From Ilex aquifolium (taxonomy: Eukaryota; Streptophyta; Magnoliopsida; Aquifoliales; Aquifoliaceae): a stretch of 64,000 nt of DNA. Position 1 is the first letter of the stretch. Each line of letters begins with the position of its first letter. The notes under the pieces are model-generated. The model saw only the letters and a list, made by a program, of their open reading frames with translations, did no database searches and had not been told where the DNA came from. The position numbers and the translations under genes are program-made. Where the stretch lies: NCBI GenBank assembly GCA_951799425.1, contig OX637399.1, positions 36,801,701 through 36,865,700 on the forward strand, in the 5' to 3' direction. Shown here piece by piece: positions 1 through 14,300 of the stretch.

Positions 1-3000
1 TGAAGATTGGGAAATTACTTTTTTTTGCCTTGTGGAGGGGAATGGCCAACTATACCAAACTTCCATCACAATTTCGAACTTGTTAGAAGATGAATCACCA
101 ATTTTGATCTGAATATATTGGTTTGGGTTTCAAGTTCTCTTTGCAATGCCGCAAGAATTAGCTCAATCCGAGTTCGGAAGAAAGAGTTATGTCGGATATA
201 ATATTTCATTTTAAAGGAGGACTACTTATTACACAAAACTTGCGTTACAATAGAGCCCATGCTAGAGGATTTTTCATGACTTTTGATGGATTAAAATGGT
301 TAGGGATTGAAGAATTCTTTACAATGCCGCAAGAATCATCTTAATCAGAGACCGGAGCAAAAAGTTATGTCAGAAATACTAAAGATTGGGAAATTACTTT
401 TTTTTTTCCTTGTGGAGGGGAATGGCCAACTATACCAAACTTCCATCTTCGAACTTGTTAGAAGATGAATCACCAATTTTGATCTCAATATATTGGTTAG
501 GGTTTCAAGTTCTCTTTCCAATGCCGCAAGAATTAGCTCAATCCGAGTTCGGGAGAAAGAGTTATGTCGGATATAATATTTCATTTTAAAGGAGGACTAC
601 TTATTACACAAAACTTGTGTTACAATAGAGCCCATGCTAGAGGATTTTTCATGACTTTTGATGTGAATAAAATGGTTAGGGATTGAAGAATTCTTTACAA
701 TGCCGCAAGAATCATCTTAATCAGAGACCGGAGCAAAAAATTATGTCAGAAATACTAAAGAATGGGAAATTACTTTTTTTTTCCTTGTGGTGGGGAATGG
801 CCAACTATACCAAACTTCCATCTTCGAACTTGTTAGAAGATGAATCACCAATTTTGATCTCAATATATTGGTTAGGGTTTCAAGTTCTCATTGCAATGCC
901 GCAAGAATTAGCTCAATCAGAGTTCGGGAGAAAAAGTTATGTCCGATATAATATTTCATTTTAAAGGAGGACTACTTATTACACTAAACTTGCATTACAA
1001 TAGAGCCCATGCTAGAGGATTTTTCATGACTTTTGATGTGAATAAAATGGTTAGGGATTGAAGAATTCTTTACAATGCCGCAAGAATCATCTTAATCAGA
1101 GACCGGAGTAAAAAGTTATGTCAGAAATACTAAAGAATGGGAAATTACTTTTTTTTTCCTTGTGGAGGGGAATGGCCAACTATACCAAACTTCCATCACA
1201 ATTTCGAACTTGTTAGAAGATGAATCACCAATTTTGATCTCAATATATTTGTTAGGGTTTCAAGTTCTCTTTGCAATGCCGTAAGTATTAGCTCAATCCG
1301 AGTTCGGGAGAAAGAGTTATGTCGGATATAATATTTCATTTTAAAGGAGGACTACTTATTACACAAAACTTGCGTTACAATAGAGTCCATGCTAGAGGAT
1401 TTTTCATGACTTTTGATGTGAATAAAATGGTTAGGGATTGAAGAATTCTTTACAATGCCGCAAGAATCATCTTAATCAGAGACCGGAGCAAAAAGTTATG
1501 TCAGAAATACTGAAGATTGGGAAATTACTTTTTTTTGCCTTGTGGAGGGGAATGTCCAACTATACCAAACTTCCATCACAATTTTGAACTTGTTAGAAGA
1601 TGAATCACCAATTTTGATCTCAATATATTGGTTTGGGTTTCAAGTTCTCTTTGCAATGCCGCAAGAATTAGCTCAATCCGAGTTCGGGAGAAAAAGTTAT
1701 GTCCAATATAATATTTCATTTTAAAGGAGGACTACTTATTACACAAAACTTGCGTTACAATAGAGCCCATGCTAGAGGATTTTTCATGACTTTTGATGTG
1801 AATAAAATGGTTAGGGATTGAAGAATTCTTTACAATGCCGCAAGAATCATCTTAATCAGAGACCGGAGCAAAAAGTTATGTCAGAAATACTAAAGATTGG
1901 GAAATTACTTTTTTTTTTCCTTGTGGAGGGGAATGGCCAACTATACCAAACTTCCATCTTCGAACTTGTTAGAAGATGAATCACCAATTTTGATCTCAAT
2001 ATCTTGGTTAGGGTTTCAAGTTCTCATTGCAATGTCGCAAGAATTAGCTCAATCAGAGTTCGGGAGAAAAAGTTATGTCCGATATAATATTTCATTTTGA
2101 AAGGAGGACTACTTATTACACAAAACTTGCATTACAATAGAGCCCATGCTAGAGGATTTTTCATGACTTTTGATGTGAATAAAATGGTTAGGGATTGAAG
2201 AATTCTTTACAATGCCGCAAGAATCATCTTAATCAGAGACCGGAGCAAAAAGTTATGTCAGAAATACTAAAGAATGGGAAATTACTTTTTTTTTCCTTGT
2301 GGAGGGGAATGGCCAACTATACCAAACTTCCATCACAATTTCGAACTTGTTAGAAGATGAATCACCAATTTTGATCTCAATATATTGGTTAGGGTTTCAA
2401 GTTCTCATTGCAATGCCGCAAGAATTAGCTCAATGAGAGTTCGGGAGAAAAAGTTATGTCTGATATAATATTTCATTTTAAAGGAGGACTACTTATTACA
2501 CAAAACTTGCATTACAATAGAGCCCATGCTAGAGGATTTTTCATGACTTTTGATGTGAATAAAATGGTTAGGGATTGAAGAATTCTTTACAATGCCGCAA
2601 GAATCATCTTAATCAGAGACCGGAGCAAAAAGTTATGTCAGAAATACTAAAGATTGGAAAATTACTATTTTTTTTCCTTGAGGAGGGGAATGGCCAACTA
2701 TACCAAACTTCCATCTTCGAACTTGTTAGAAGATGAATCACCAATTTTGATCTCAATATCTTGGTTAGGGTTTCAAGTTCTCATTGCAATGCCGCAAGAA
2801 TTAGCTCAATCAGAGTTCGGGAGAAAAAGTTATGTCCGATATAATATTTCATTTTGAAAGGAGGACTACTTATTACACAAAACTTGCATTACAATAGAGC
2901 CCATGCTAGAGGATTTTTCATGACTTTTGATGTGAATAAAATGGTTAGGGATTGAAGAATTCTTTACAATGCCGCAAGAATCATCTTAATCAGAGACCGG

Positions 3001-4165
3001 AGCAAAAAGTTATGTCAGAAATACTAAAGAATGGGAAATTACTTTTTTTTTCCTTGTGGAGGGGAATGGCCAACTATACCAAACTTCCATCACAATTTCG
3101 AACTTGTTAGAAGATGAATCACCAATTTTGATCTCAATATATTTGTTAGGGTTTCAAGTTCTCTTTGCAATGCCGTAAGTATTAGCTCAATCCGAGTTCG
3201 GGAGAAAGAGTTATGTCGGATATAATATTTCATTTTAAAGGAGGACTACTTATTACACAAAACTTGCGTTACAATAGAGTCCATGCTAGAGGATTTTTCA
3301 TGACTTTTGATGTGAATAAAATGGTTAGGGATTGAAGAATTCTTTACAATGCCGCAAGAATCATCTTAATCAGAGACCGGAGCAAAAAGTTCTGTCAGAA
3401 GTACTGAAGATTGGGAAATTACTTTTTTTTGCCTTGTGGAGAGGAATGGCCAACTATACCAAACTTCCATCTTCGAACTTGTTAGAAGATGAATCACCAA
3501 TTTTGATCTCAATATATTGGTTAGGGTTTCAAGTTCTCATTGCAATGCCGCAAGAATTAGCTCAATGAGAGTTCGGGAGAAAAAGTTATGTCCGATATAA
3601 TATTTCATTTTAAAGGAGGACTACTTATTACACAAAACTTGCATTACAATAGAGCCCATGCTAGAGGATTTTTCATGACTTTTGATGTGAATAAAATGGT
3701 TAGGGATTGAAGAATTCTTTACAATGCCGCAAGAATCATCTTAATCAGAGACCGGAGCTAAAAGTTATGTCAGAAATACTAAAGAATGGGAAATTACTTT
3801 TTTTTTCCTTGTGGAGGGGAATGGCCAACTATACCAAACTTCCATCACAATTTCGAACTTGTTAGAAGATGAATCACCAATTTTGATCTCAATATATTTG
3901 TTAGGGTTTCAAGTTCTCTTTGCAATGCCGTAAGTATTAGCTCAATCCGAGTTCGGGAGAAAGAGTTATGTCCGATATAATATTTCATTTTGAAAGGAGG
4001 ACTACTTATTACACAAAACTTGCATTACAATAGAGCCCATGCTAGAGGATTTTTCATGACTTTTGATGTGAATAAAATGGTTAGGGATTGAAGAATTCTT
4101 TACAATGCCGCAAGAATCATCTTAATCAGAGACCGGAGCAAAAAGTTATGTCAGAAATACTGAAG
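1..4165 (+). repeat. Heterogeneous block, 11 monomers
   Basis: Monomer starts and classes: 6 A, 385 B/A, 761 C/B, 1136 C, 1516 A, 1896 B, 2273 C/B, 2653 B, 3030 C, 3410 A/B, 3785 C. Positions 1-5 belong to the preceding monomer. Several copies are hybrids whose start and 3' part belong to different classes, so the A-B-C order is weak here. The monomers at 1896 and 2653 share atcttggttagg and ttttgaaaggagg, which suggests a local two-monomer duplication (shift 757 bp). The monomer at 6 shares ttcggaag and gatggattaaaatgg with the one at 4166. Confidence 0.85.
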
Positions 4166-5300
4166 ATTGGGAAATTACTTTTTTTTGCCTTGTGGAGGGG
4201 AATGGCCAACTATACCAAACTTCCATCACAATTTCGAACTTGTTAGAAGATGAATCACCAATTTTGATCTGAATATATTGGTTTGGGTTTCAAGTTCTCT
4301 TTGCAATGCCGCAAGAATTAGCTCAATCCGAGTTCGGAAGAAAGAGTTATGTCGGATATAATATTTCATTTTAAAGGAGGACTACTTATTACACAAAACT
4401 TGCGTTACAATAGAGCCCATGCTAGAGGATTTTTCATGACTTTTGATGGATTAAAATGGTTAGGGATTGAAGAATTCTTTACAATGCCGCAAGAATCATC
4501 TTAATCAGAGACCGGAGCAAAAAGTTATGTCAGAAATACTAAAGATTGGGAAATTACTTTTTTTTTTCCTTGTGGAGAGGAATGGCCAACTATACCAAAC
4601 TTCCATCTTCGAACTTGTTAGAAGATGAATCACCAATTTTCATCTCAATATATTGGTTAGGGTTTCAAGTTCTCATTGCAATGCCGCAAGAATTAGCTCA
4701 ATCAGAGTTCGGGAGAAAGAGTTATGTCGGATATAATATTTCATTTTAAAGGAGGATTACTTATTACACAAAACTTGCGTTACAATAGAGTCCATGCTAG
4801 AGGATTTTTCATGACTTTTGATGTGAATAAAATGGTTAGGGATTGAAGAATTCTTTACAATGCCGCAAGAATCATCTTAATCAGAGACCGGAGCAAAAAG
4901 TTATGTCAGAAATACTGAAGATTGGGAAATTACTTTTTTTTGCCTTGTGGAGGGGAATATCCAACTATACCAAACTTCCATCACAATTTCGAACTTGTTA
5001 GAAGATGAATCACCAATTTTGATCTCAATATATTGGTTTGGGTTTCAAGTTCTCTTTGCAATGCCGCAAGAATTAGCTCAATCCGAGTTCGGGAGAAAGA
5101 GTTATGTCGGATATAATATTTCATTTTAAAGGAGGACTACTTATTACACAAAACTTGCGTTACAATAGAGCCCATGCTAGAGGATTTTTCATGACTTTTG
5201 ATGTGAATAAAATGGTTAGGGATTGAAGAATTCTTTACAATGCTGCAAGAATCATCTTAATCAGAGACCGGAGCAAAAAGTTATGTCAGAAATACTAAAG
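4166..5300 (+). repeat. Three monomers, copy of the left edge
   Basis: Starts: 4166 A, 4545 B, 4921 A. The 4166 copy repeats the private variants of the monomer at position 6: tctgaatatattggtttggg, ttcggaag and the 2 bp shorter gatggattaaaatgg. The shift is 4160 bp, or 11 monomers. The 4921 copy has gaatatcc, a variant not seen elsewhere. Its right half contains tgctgcaag. Confidence 0.82.
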
Positions 5301-6815
5301 ATTGGAAATTACTTTTTTTTTTCCTTGTGGAGGGGAATGGCCAACTATACCAAACTTCCATCTTCGAACTTGTTAGAAGATGAATCACCAATTTTGATCT
5401 CAATATATTGGTTAGGGTTTCAAGTTCTCATTGCAATGCCGCAAGAATTAGCTCAATCAGAGTTCGGGAGAAAAAGTTATGTCCGATATAATATTTCATT
5501 TTAAAGGAGGACTACTTATTACACAAAACTTGCATTACAATAGAGCCCATGCTAGAGGATTTTTCATGACTTTTGATGTGAATAAAATGGTTAGGGATTG
5601 AAGAATTCTTTTCAATGCCGCAAGAATCATCTTAATCAGAGACCGGAGCAAAAAGTTATGTCAGAAATACTGAAGATTGGGAAATTACTTTTTTTTGCCT
5701 TGTGGAGGGGAATGGCCAACTATACCAAACTTCCATCACAATTTCGAACTTGTTAGAAGATGAATCACCAATTTTGATCTCAATATATTTGTTAGGGTTT
5801 CAAGTTCTCTTTGCAATGCCGTAAGTATTAGCTCAATCCGAGTTCGGGAGAAAGAGTTATGTCGGATATAATATTTCATTTTAAAGGAGGACTACTTATT
5901 ACACAAAACTTGCGTTACAATAGAGTCCATGCTAGAGGATTTTTCATGACTTTTGATGTGAATAAAATGGTTAGGGATTGAAGAATTCTTTACAATGCCG
6001 CAAGAATCATCTTAATCAGAGACCGGAGCAAAAAGTTATGTCAGAAATACTGAAGATTGGGAAATTACTTTTTTTTGCCTTGTGGAGGGGAATGTCCAAC
6101 TATACCAAACTTCCATCACAATTTCGAACTTGTTAGAAGATGAATCACCAATTTTGAGCTCAATATATTGGTTTGGGTTTCAAGTTCTCATTGCAATGCC
6201 GCAAGAATTAGCTCAATCAGAGTTCGGGAGAAAAAGTTATGTCCGATATAATATTTCATTTTAAAGGAGGACTACTTATTACACAAAACTTGCATTAGAA
6301 TAGAGCCCATGCTAGAGGATTTTTCATGACTTTTGATGTGAATAAAATGGTTAGGGATTGAAGAATTCTTTACAATGCCGCAAGAATCATCTTAATCAGA
6401 GACCGGAGCAAAAAGTTATGTCAGAAATACTGAAGATTGGGAAATTACTTTTTTTTGCCTTGTGGAGGGGAATGGCCAACTATACCAAACTTTCATCACA
6501 ATTTCGAACTTGTTAGAAGATGAATCACCAATTTTGATCTCAATATATTGGTTTGGGTTTCAAGTTCTCTTTGCAATGCCGCAAGAATTAGCTCAATCCG
6601 AGTTCGGGAGAAAGAGTTATGTCGGATATAATATTTCATTTTAAAGGAGGACTACTTATTACACAAAACTTGCGTTACAATAGAGCCCATGCTAGAGGAT
6701 TTTTCATGACTTTTGATGTGAATAAAATGGTTAGGGATTGAAGAATTCTTTACAATGCTGCAAGAATCATCTTAATCAGAGACCGGAGCAAAAAGTTATG
6801 TCAGAAATACTAAAG
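5301..6815 (+). repeat. Tandem 4-monomer duplication, copy 1 (1515 bp)
   Basis: Starts: 5301 B with attggaaatt (one G missing), 5676 A*, 6056 A/B with ttgagctcaatat, 6436 A with aactttcatc. All of these private variants, as well as attcttttcaatgcc and gcattagaatag, reappear 1515 bp to the right. The unit is therefore a recent tandem duplication by unequal exchange or slippage. Confidence 0.9.
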
Positions 6816-8330
6816 ATTGGAAATTACTTTTTTTTTTCCTTGTGGAGGGGAATGGCCAACTATACCAAACTTCCATCTTCGAACTTGTTAGAAGATGAAT
6901 CACCAATTTTGATCTCAATATATTGGTTAGGGTTTCAAGTTCTCATTGCAATGCCGCAAGAATTAGCTCAATCAGAGTTCGGGAGAAAAAGTTATGTCCG
7001 ATATAATATTTCATTTTAAAGGAGGACTACTTATTACACAAAACTTGCATTACAATAGAGCCCATGCTAGAGGATTTTTCATGACTTTTGATGTGAATAA
7101 AATGGTTAGGGATTGAAGAATTCTTTTCAATGCCGCAAGAATCATCTTAATCAGAGACCGGAGCAAAAAGTTATGTCAGAAATACTGAAGATTGGGAAAT
7201 TACTTTTTTTTGCCTTGTGGAGGGGAATGGCCAACTATACCAAACTTCCATCACAATTTCGAACTTGTTAGAAGATGAATCACCAATTTTGATCTCAATA
7301 TATTTGTTAGGGTTTCAAGTTCTCTTTGCAATGCCGTAAGTATTAGCTCAATCCGAGTTCGGGAGAAAGAGTTATGTCGGATATAATATTTCATTTTAAA
7401 GGAGGACTACTTATTACACAAAACTTGCGTTACAATAGAGTCCATGCTAGAGGATTTTTCATGACTTTTGATGTGAATAAAATGGTTAGGGATTGAAGAA
7501 TTCTTTACAATGCCGCAAGAATCATCTTAATCAGAGACCGGAGCAAAAAGTTATGTCAGAAATACTGAAGATTGGGAAATTACTTTTTTTTGCCTTGTGG
7601 AGGGGAATGTCCAACTATACCAAACTTCCATCACAATTTCGAACTTGTTAGAAGATGAATCACCAATTTTGAGCTCAATATATTGGTTTGGGTTTCAAGT
7701 TCTCATTGCAATGCCGCAAGAATTAGCTCAATCAGAGTTCGGGAGAAAAAGTTATGTCCGATATAATATTTCATTTTAAAGGAGGACTACTTATTACACA
7801 AAACTTGCATTAGAATAGAGCCCATGCTAGAGGATTTTTCATGACTTTTGATGTGAATAAAATGGTTAGGGATTGAAGAATTCTTTACAATGCCGCAAGA
7901 ATCATCTTAATCAGAGACCGGAGCAAAAAGTTATGTCAGAAATACTGAAGATTGGGAAATTACTTTTTTTTGCCTTGTGGAGGGGAATGGCCAACTATAC
8001 CAAACTTTCATCACAATTTCGAACTTGTTAGAAGATGAATCACCAATTTTGATCTCAATATATTGGTTAGGGTTTCAAGTTCTCTTTGCAATGCCGCAAG
8101 AATTAGCTCAATCCGAGTTCGGGAGAAAGAGTTATGTCGGATATAATATTTCATTTTAAAGGAGGACTACTTATTACACAAAACTTGCGTTACAATAGAG
8201 CCCATGCTAGAGGATTTTTCATGACTTTTGATGTGAATAAAATGGTTAGGGATTGAAGAATTCTTTACAATGCCGCAAGAATCATCTTAATCAGAGACCG
8301 GAGCAAAAAGTTATGTCAGAAATACTAAAG
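6816..8330 (+). repeat. Tandem 4-monomer duplication, copy 2 (1515 bp)
   Basis: Starts: 6816 B, 7191 A*, 7571 A/B, 7951 A. Each is exactly 1515 bp from its partner in copy 1. A difference I noticed is tattggttaggg at 7951 against tattggtttggg at 6436. The last monomer of this copy may thus be a conversion product, or the change arose after the duplication. Confidence 0.9.
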
Positions 8331-9090
8331 ATTGGGAAATTACTTTTTTTTGCCTTGTGGAGGGGAATGTCCAACTATACCAAACTTCCATCACAATTTC
8401 GAACTTGTTAGAAGATGAATCACCAATTTTGATCTCAATATATTGGTTTGGGTTTCAAGTTCTCATTGCAATGCCGCAAGAATTAGCTCAATCAGAGTTC
8501 GGGAGAAAAAGTTATGTCCGATATAATATTTCATTTTAAAGGAGGACTACTTATTACACAAAACTTGCATTAGAATAGAGCCCATGCTAGAGGATTTTTC
8601 ATGACTTTTGATGTGAATAAAATGGTTAGGGATTGAAGAATTCTTTACAATGCCGCAAGAATCATCTTAATCAGAGACCGGACCAAAAAGTTATGTCAGA
8701 AATACTGAAGATTGGGAAATTACTTTTTTTTGCCTTGTGGAGGGGAATGGCCAACTATACCAAACTTCCATCACAATTTCTAACTTGTTAGAAGATGAAT
8801 CACCAATTTTGATCTCAATATATTTGTTAGGGTTTCAAGTTCTCTTTGCAATGCCGTAAGTATTAGCTCAATCCGAGTTCGGGAGAAAGAGTTATGTCGG
8901 ATATAATATTTCATTTTAAAGGAGGACTACTTATTACACAAAACTTGCGTTACAATAGAGTCCATGCTAGAGGATTTTTCAAGACTTTTGATGTGAATAA
9001 AATGGTTAGGGATTGAAGAATTCTTTACAATGCCGCAAGAATCATCTTAATCAGAGACCGGAGCAAAAAGTTATGTCAGAAATACTAAAG
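8331..9090 (+). repeat. Two monomers following the 4-mer duplication
   Basis: Starts: 8331 (A/B hybrid beginning with aaagattggg but with T8-gcc) and 8711 A*. The 8331 copy keeps gcattagaatag from the 6056 and 7571 monomers, so it is probably a partial third copy of that unit. The A* monomer has ttctaacttg and, in its right half, ttcaagactt; the right half before it has gaccggaccaaaa. These three variants look private. Confidence 0.82.
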
Positions 9091-11362
9091 AATGGGAAAT
9101 TACTTTTTTTTTCCTTGTGGAGAAGAATGGCCAACTATACCAAACTTCCATCACAATTTCGAACTTGTTAGAAGATGAATCACCAATTTTGATCTCAATA
9201 TATTGGTTTGGGTTTCAAGTTCTCTTTGCAATGCCGCAAGAATTAGCTCAATCCGAGTTCGGGAGAAAGAGTTATGTCGGATATAATATTTCATTTTAAA
9301 GGAGGACTACTTATTACACAAAACTTGCGTTACAATAGAGCCCATGCTAGAGGATTTTTCATGACTTTTGATGTGAATAAAATGGTTAGGAATTGAAGAA
9401 TTCTTTACAATGCCGCAAGAATCATCTTAATCAGAGACCGGAGCAAAAAGTTATGTCAGAAATACTAAAGATTGGGAAATTACTTTTTTTTTTCCTTGTG
9501 GAGGGGAATGGCCAACTATACCAAACTTCCATCTTCGAACTTGTTAGAAGATGAATCACCAATTTTGATCTCAATATATTGGTTAGGCTTTCAAGTTCTC
9601 ATTGCAATGCCGCAAGAATTAGCTCAATCAGAGTTCGGGAGAAAAAGTTATGTCCGATATAATATTTCATTTTAAAGGAGGACTACTTATTACACAAAAC
9701 TTGCATTACAATAGAGCCCATGCTAGAGGATTTTTCATGACTTTTGATGTGAATAAAATGGTTAGGGATTGAAGAATTCTTTACAATGCCGCAAGAATCA
9801 TCTTAATCAGAGACCGGAGCAAAAAGTTATGTCAGAAATACTAAAGAATGGGAAATTACTTTTTTTTTCCTTGTGGAGAAGAATGGCCAACTATACCAAA
9901 CTTCCATCACAATTTCGAACTTGTTAGAAGATGAATCACCAATTTTGATCTCAATATATTTGTTAGGGTTTCAAGTTCTCTTTGCAATGCCGTAAGTATT
10001 AGCTCAATCCGAGTTCGGGAGAAAGAGTTATGTCGGATATAATATTTCATTTTAAAGGAGGACTACTTATTACACAAAACTTGCGTTACAATAGAGTCCA
10101 TGCTAGAGGATTTTTCATGACTTTTGATGTGAATGAAATGGTTAGGGATTGAAGAATTCTTTACAATGCCGCAAGAATCATCTTAATCAGAGACCGGAGC
10201 AAAAAGTTAAGTCAGAAATACTGAAGATTGGGAAATTACTTTTTTTTGCCTTGTGGAGGGGAATGGCCAACTATACCAAATTTCCATCACAATTTCGAAC
10301 TTGTTAGAAGATGAATCACCAATTTTGATCTCAATATATTGGTTTGGGTTTCAAGTTCTCTTTGCAATGCCGCAAGAATTAGCTCAATCCGAGTTCGGGA
10401 GAAAGAGTTATGTCGGATATAATATTTCATTTTAAAGGAGGACTACTTATTACACAAAACTTGCGTTACAATAGAGCCCATGCTAGAGGATTTTTCATGA
10501 CTTTTGATGTGAATAAAATGGTTAGGGATTGAAGAATTCTTTACAATGCCGCAAGAATCATCTTAATCAGAGACCGGAGCAAAAAGTTATGTCAGAAATA
10601 CTAAAGATTGTGAAATTACTTTTTTTTTTCCTTGTGGAGGGGAATGACCAACTATACCAAACTTCCATCTTCGAACTTGTTAGAAGATGAATCACCAATT
10701 TTGATCTCAATATATTGGTTAGGGTTTCAAGTTCTCATTGCAATGCCGCAAGAATTAGCTCAATCAGAGTTCGGGAGAAAAAGTTATGTCCGATATAATA
10801 TTTCATTTTAAAGGAGGACTACTTATTACACAAAACTTGCATTACAATAGAGCCCATGCTAGAGGATTTTACATGACTTTTGATGTGAATAAAATGGTTA
10901 GGGATTGAAGAATTCTTTACAATGCCGCAAGAATCATCTTAATCAGAGACCGGAGCAAAAAGTTATGTCAGAAATACTAAAGAATGGGAAATTACTTTTT
11001 TTTTCCTTGTGGAGAAGAATGGCCAACTATACCAAACTTCCATCACAATTTCGAACTTGTTAGAAGATGAATCACCAATTTTGATCTCAATATATTTGTT
11101 AGGGTTTCAAGTTCTCTTTGCAATGCCGTAAGTATTAGCTCAATCCGAGTTCGGGAGAAAGAGTTATGTCGGATATAATATTTCATTTTAAAGGAGGACT
11201 ACTTATTACACAAAACTTGCGTTACAATAGAGTCCATGCTAGAGGATTTTTCATGACTTTTGATGTGAATAAAATGGTTAGGGATTGAAGAATTCTTTAC
11301 AATGCCGCAAGAATCATCTTAATCAGAGACCGGAGCAAAAAGTTAAGTCAGAAATACTGAAG
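9091..11362 (+). repeat. Transition block, six monomers with a 3-mer repeat
   Basis: Starts: 9091 C'/A hybrid, 9471 B, 9847 C', 10227 A, 10607 B (attgtgaaatt, gacc), 10983 C'. The series C'-A-B at 9847-10982 repeats at 10983-12118 with a constant 1136 bp shift, including ccaaatttcc and gttaagtcag. The second A, at 11363, has tctg where the first has tctc. This is the first appearance of the C'-A-B(attgtg) trio that heads HOR blocks further right. Confidence 0.85.
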
Positions 11363-14300
11363 ATTGGGAAATTACTTTTTTTTGCCTTGTGGAGGGGAAT
11401 GGCCAACTATACCAAATTTCCATCACAATTTCGAACTTGTTAGAAGATGAATCACCAATTTTGATCTGAATATATTGGTTTGGGTTTCAAGTTCTCTTTG
11501 CAATGCCGCAAGAATTAGCTCAATCCGAGTTCGGGAGAAAGAGTTATGTCGGATATAATATTTCATTTTAAAGGAGGACTACTTATTACACAAAACTTGC
11601 GTTACAATAGAGCCCATGCTAGAGGATTTTTCATGACTTTTGATGTGAATAAAATGGTTAGGGATTGAAGAATTCTTTACAATGCCGCAAGAATCATCTT
11701 AATCAGAGACCGGAGCAAAAAGTTATGTCAGAAATACTAAAGATTGTGAAATTACTTTTTTTTTTCCTTGTGGAGGGGAATGACCAACTATACCAAACTT
11801 CCATCTTCGAACTTGTTAGAAGATGAATCACCAATTTTGATCTCAATATATTGGTTAGGGTTTCAAGTTCTCATTGCAATGCCGCAAGAATTAGCTCAAT
11901 CAGAGTTCGGGAGAAAAAGTTATGTCCGATATAATATTTCATTTTAAAGGAGGACTACTTATTACACAAAACTTGCATTACAATAGAGCCCATGCTAGAG
12001 GATTTTTCATGACTTTTGATGTGAATAAAATGGTTAGGGATTGAAGAATTCTTTACAATGCCGCAAGAATCATCTTAATCAGAGACCGGAGCAAAAAGTT
12101 ATGTCAGAAATACTAAAGAATGGGAAATTACTTTTTTTTTCTTTGTGGAGGGAATGGCCAACTATACCAAACTTCCATCACAATTTCGAACTTGTTAGAA
12201 GATGAATCACCAATTTTGATCTCAATATATTGGTTTGGGTTTCAAGTTCTCTTTGCAATGCCGCAAGAATTAGCTCAATCCGAGTTCGGGAGAAAGAGTT
12301 ATGTCGGATATAATATTTCATTTTAAAGGAGGACTACTTATTACACAAAACTTGCGTTACAATAGAGTCCATGCTAGAGGATTTTTCCTGACTTTTGATG
12401 TGAATAAAATGGTTAGGGATTGAAGAATTCTTTACAATGCCGCAAGAATCATCTTAATCAGAGACCGGAGCAAAAAGTTATGTCAGAAATACTGAAGATT
12501 GGGAAATTACTTTTTTTTGCCTTGTGGAGGGGAATGTCCAACTATACCAAACTTCCATCACAATTTCGAACTTGTTAGAAGATGAATCACCAATTTTGAT
12601 CTCAATATATTGGTTTGGGTTTCAAGTTCTCTTTGCAATGCCGCAAGAATTAGCTCAATCCGAGTTCGGGAGAAAGAGTTATGTCGGATATAATATTTCA
12701 TTTTAAAGGAGGACTACTTATTACACAAAACTTGCGTTACAATAGAGCCCATGCTAGAGGATTTTTCATGACTTTTGATGTGAATAAAATGGTTAGGAAT
12801 TGAAGAATGCTTTACAATGCTGCAAGAATCATCTTAATCAGAGACCGGAGCAAAAAATTATGTCAGAAATACTAAAGATTGGAAAATTACTTTTTTTTTT
12901 CCTTGTGGAGGGGAATGGCCAACTATACCAAACTTCCATCTTCGAACTTGTTAGAAGATGAATCACCAATTTTGATCTCAATATATTGGTTAGGGTTTCA
13001 AGTTCTCATTGCAATGCCGCAAGAATTAGCTCAATCAGAGTTCGGGAGAAAAAGTTATGTCCGATATAATATTTCATTTTAAAGGAGGACTACTTATTAC
13101 ACAAAACTTGCATTACAATAGAGCCCATGCTAGATGATTTTTCATGAATTTTGATGTGAATAAAATGGTTAGGGATTGAAGAATTCTTTACAATGCCGCA
13201 AGAATCATCTTAATCAGAGACCGGAGCAAAAAGTTATGTAAGAAATACTAAAGATTGGGAAATTACTTTTTTTTTTCCTTGTGGAGGGGAATGACCAACT
13301 ATACCAAACTTCCATCTTCGAACTTGTTAGAAGATGAATCACCAATTTTGATCTCAATATATTGGTTAGGGTTTCAAGTTCTCATTGCAATGCCGCAAGA
13401 ATTAGCTCAATGAGAGTTCGGGAGAAAAAGTTATGTCCGATATAATATTTCATTTTAAAGGAGGACTACTTATTACACAAAACTTGCATTACAATAGAGC
13501 CCATGCTAGAGGATTTTTCATGACTTTTGATGTGAATAAAATGGTTAGGGATTGAAGAATTCTTTACAATGCCGCAAGAATCATCTTAATCAGAGACCGG
13601 AGCAAAAAGTTATGTCAGAAATACTAAAGAATGGGAAATTACTTTTTTTTTCCTTGTGGAGGGAATGGCCAACTATACCAAACTTCCATCACAATTTCGA
13701 ACTTGTTAGAAGATGAATCACCAATTTTGATCTCAATATATTGGTTTGGGTTTCAAGTTCTCTTTGCAATGCCGTAAGTATTAGTTCAATCCGAGTTCGG
13801 GAGAAAGAGTTATGTCGGATATAATATTTCATTTTAAAGGAGGACTACTTATTACACAAAACTTGCGTTACAATAGAGCCCATGCTAGAGGATTTTTCAT
13901 GACTTTTGATGTGAATAAAATGGTTAGGAATTGAAGAATTCTTTACAATGCCGCAAGAATCATCTTAATCAGAGACCGGAGCAAAAAGTTATGTCAGAAA
14001 TACTAAAGATTGGGAAATTACTTTTTTTTTTCCTTGTGGAGGGGAATGGCCAACTATACCAAACTTCCATCTTCGAACTTGTTAGAAGATGAATCACCAA
14101 TTTTGATCTCAATATATTGGTTAGGCTTTCAAGTTCTCATTGCAATGCCGCAAGAATTAGCTCAATCAGAGTTCGGGAGAAAAAGTTATGTCCGATATAA
14201 TATTTCATTTTAAAGGAGGACTACTTATTACACAAAACTTGCATTACAATAGAGCCCATGCTAGAGGATTTTTCATGACTTTTGATGTGAATAAAATGGT

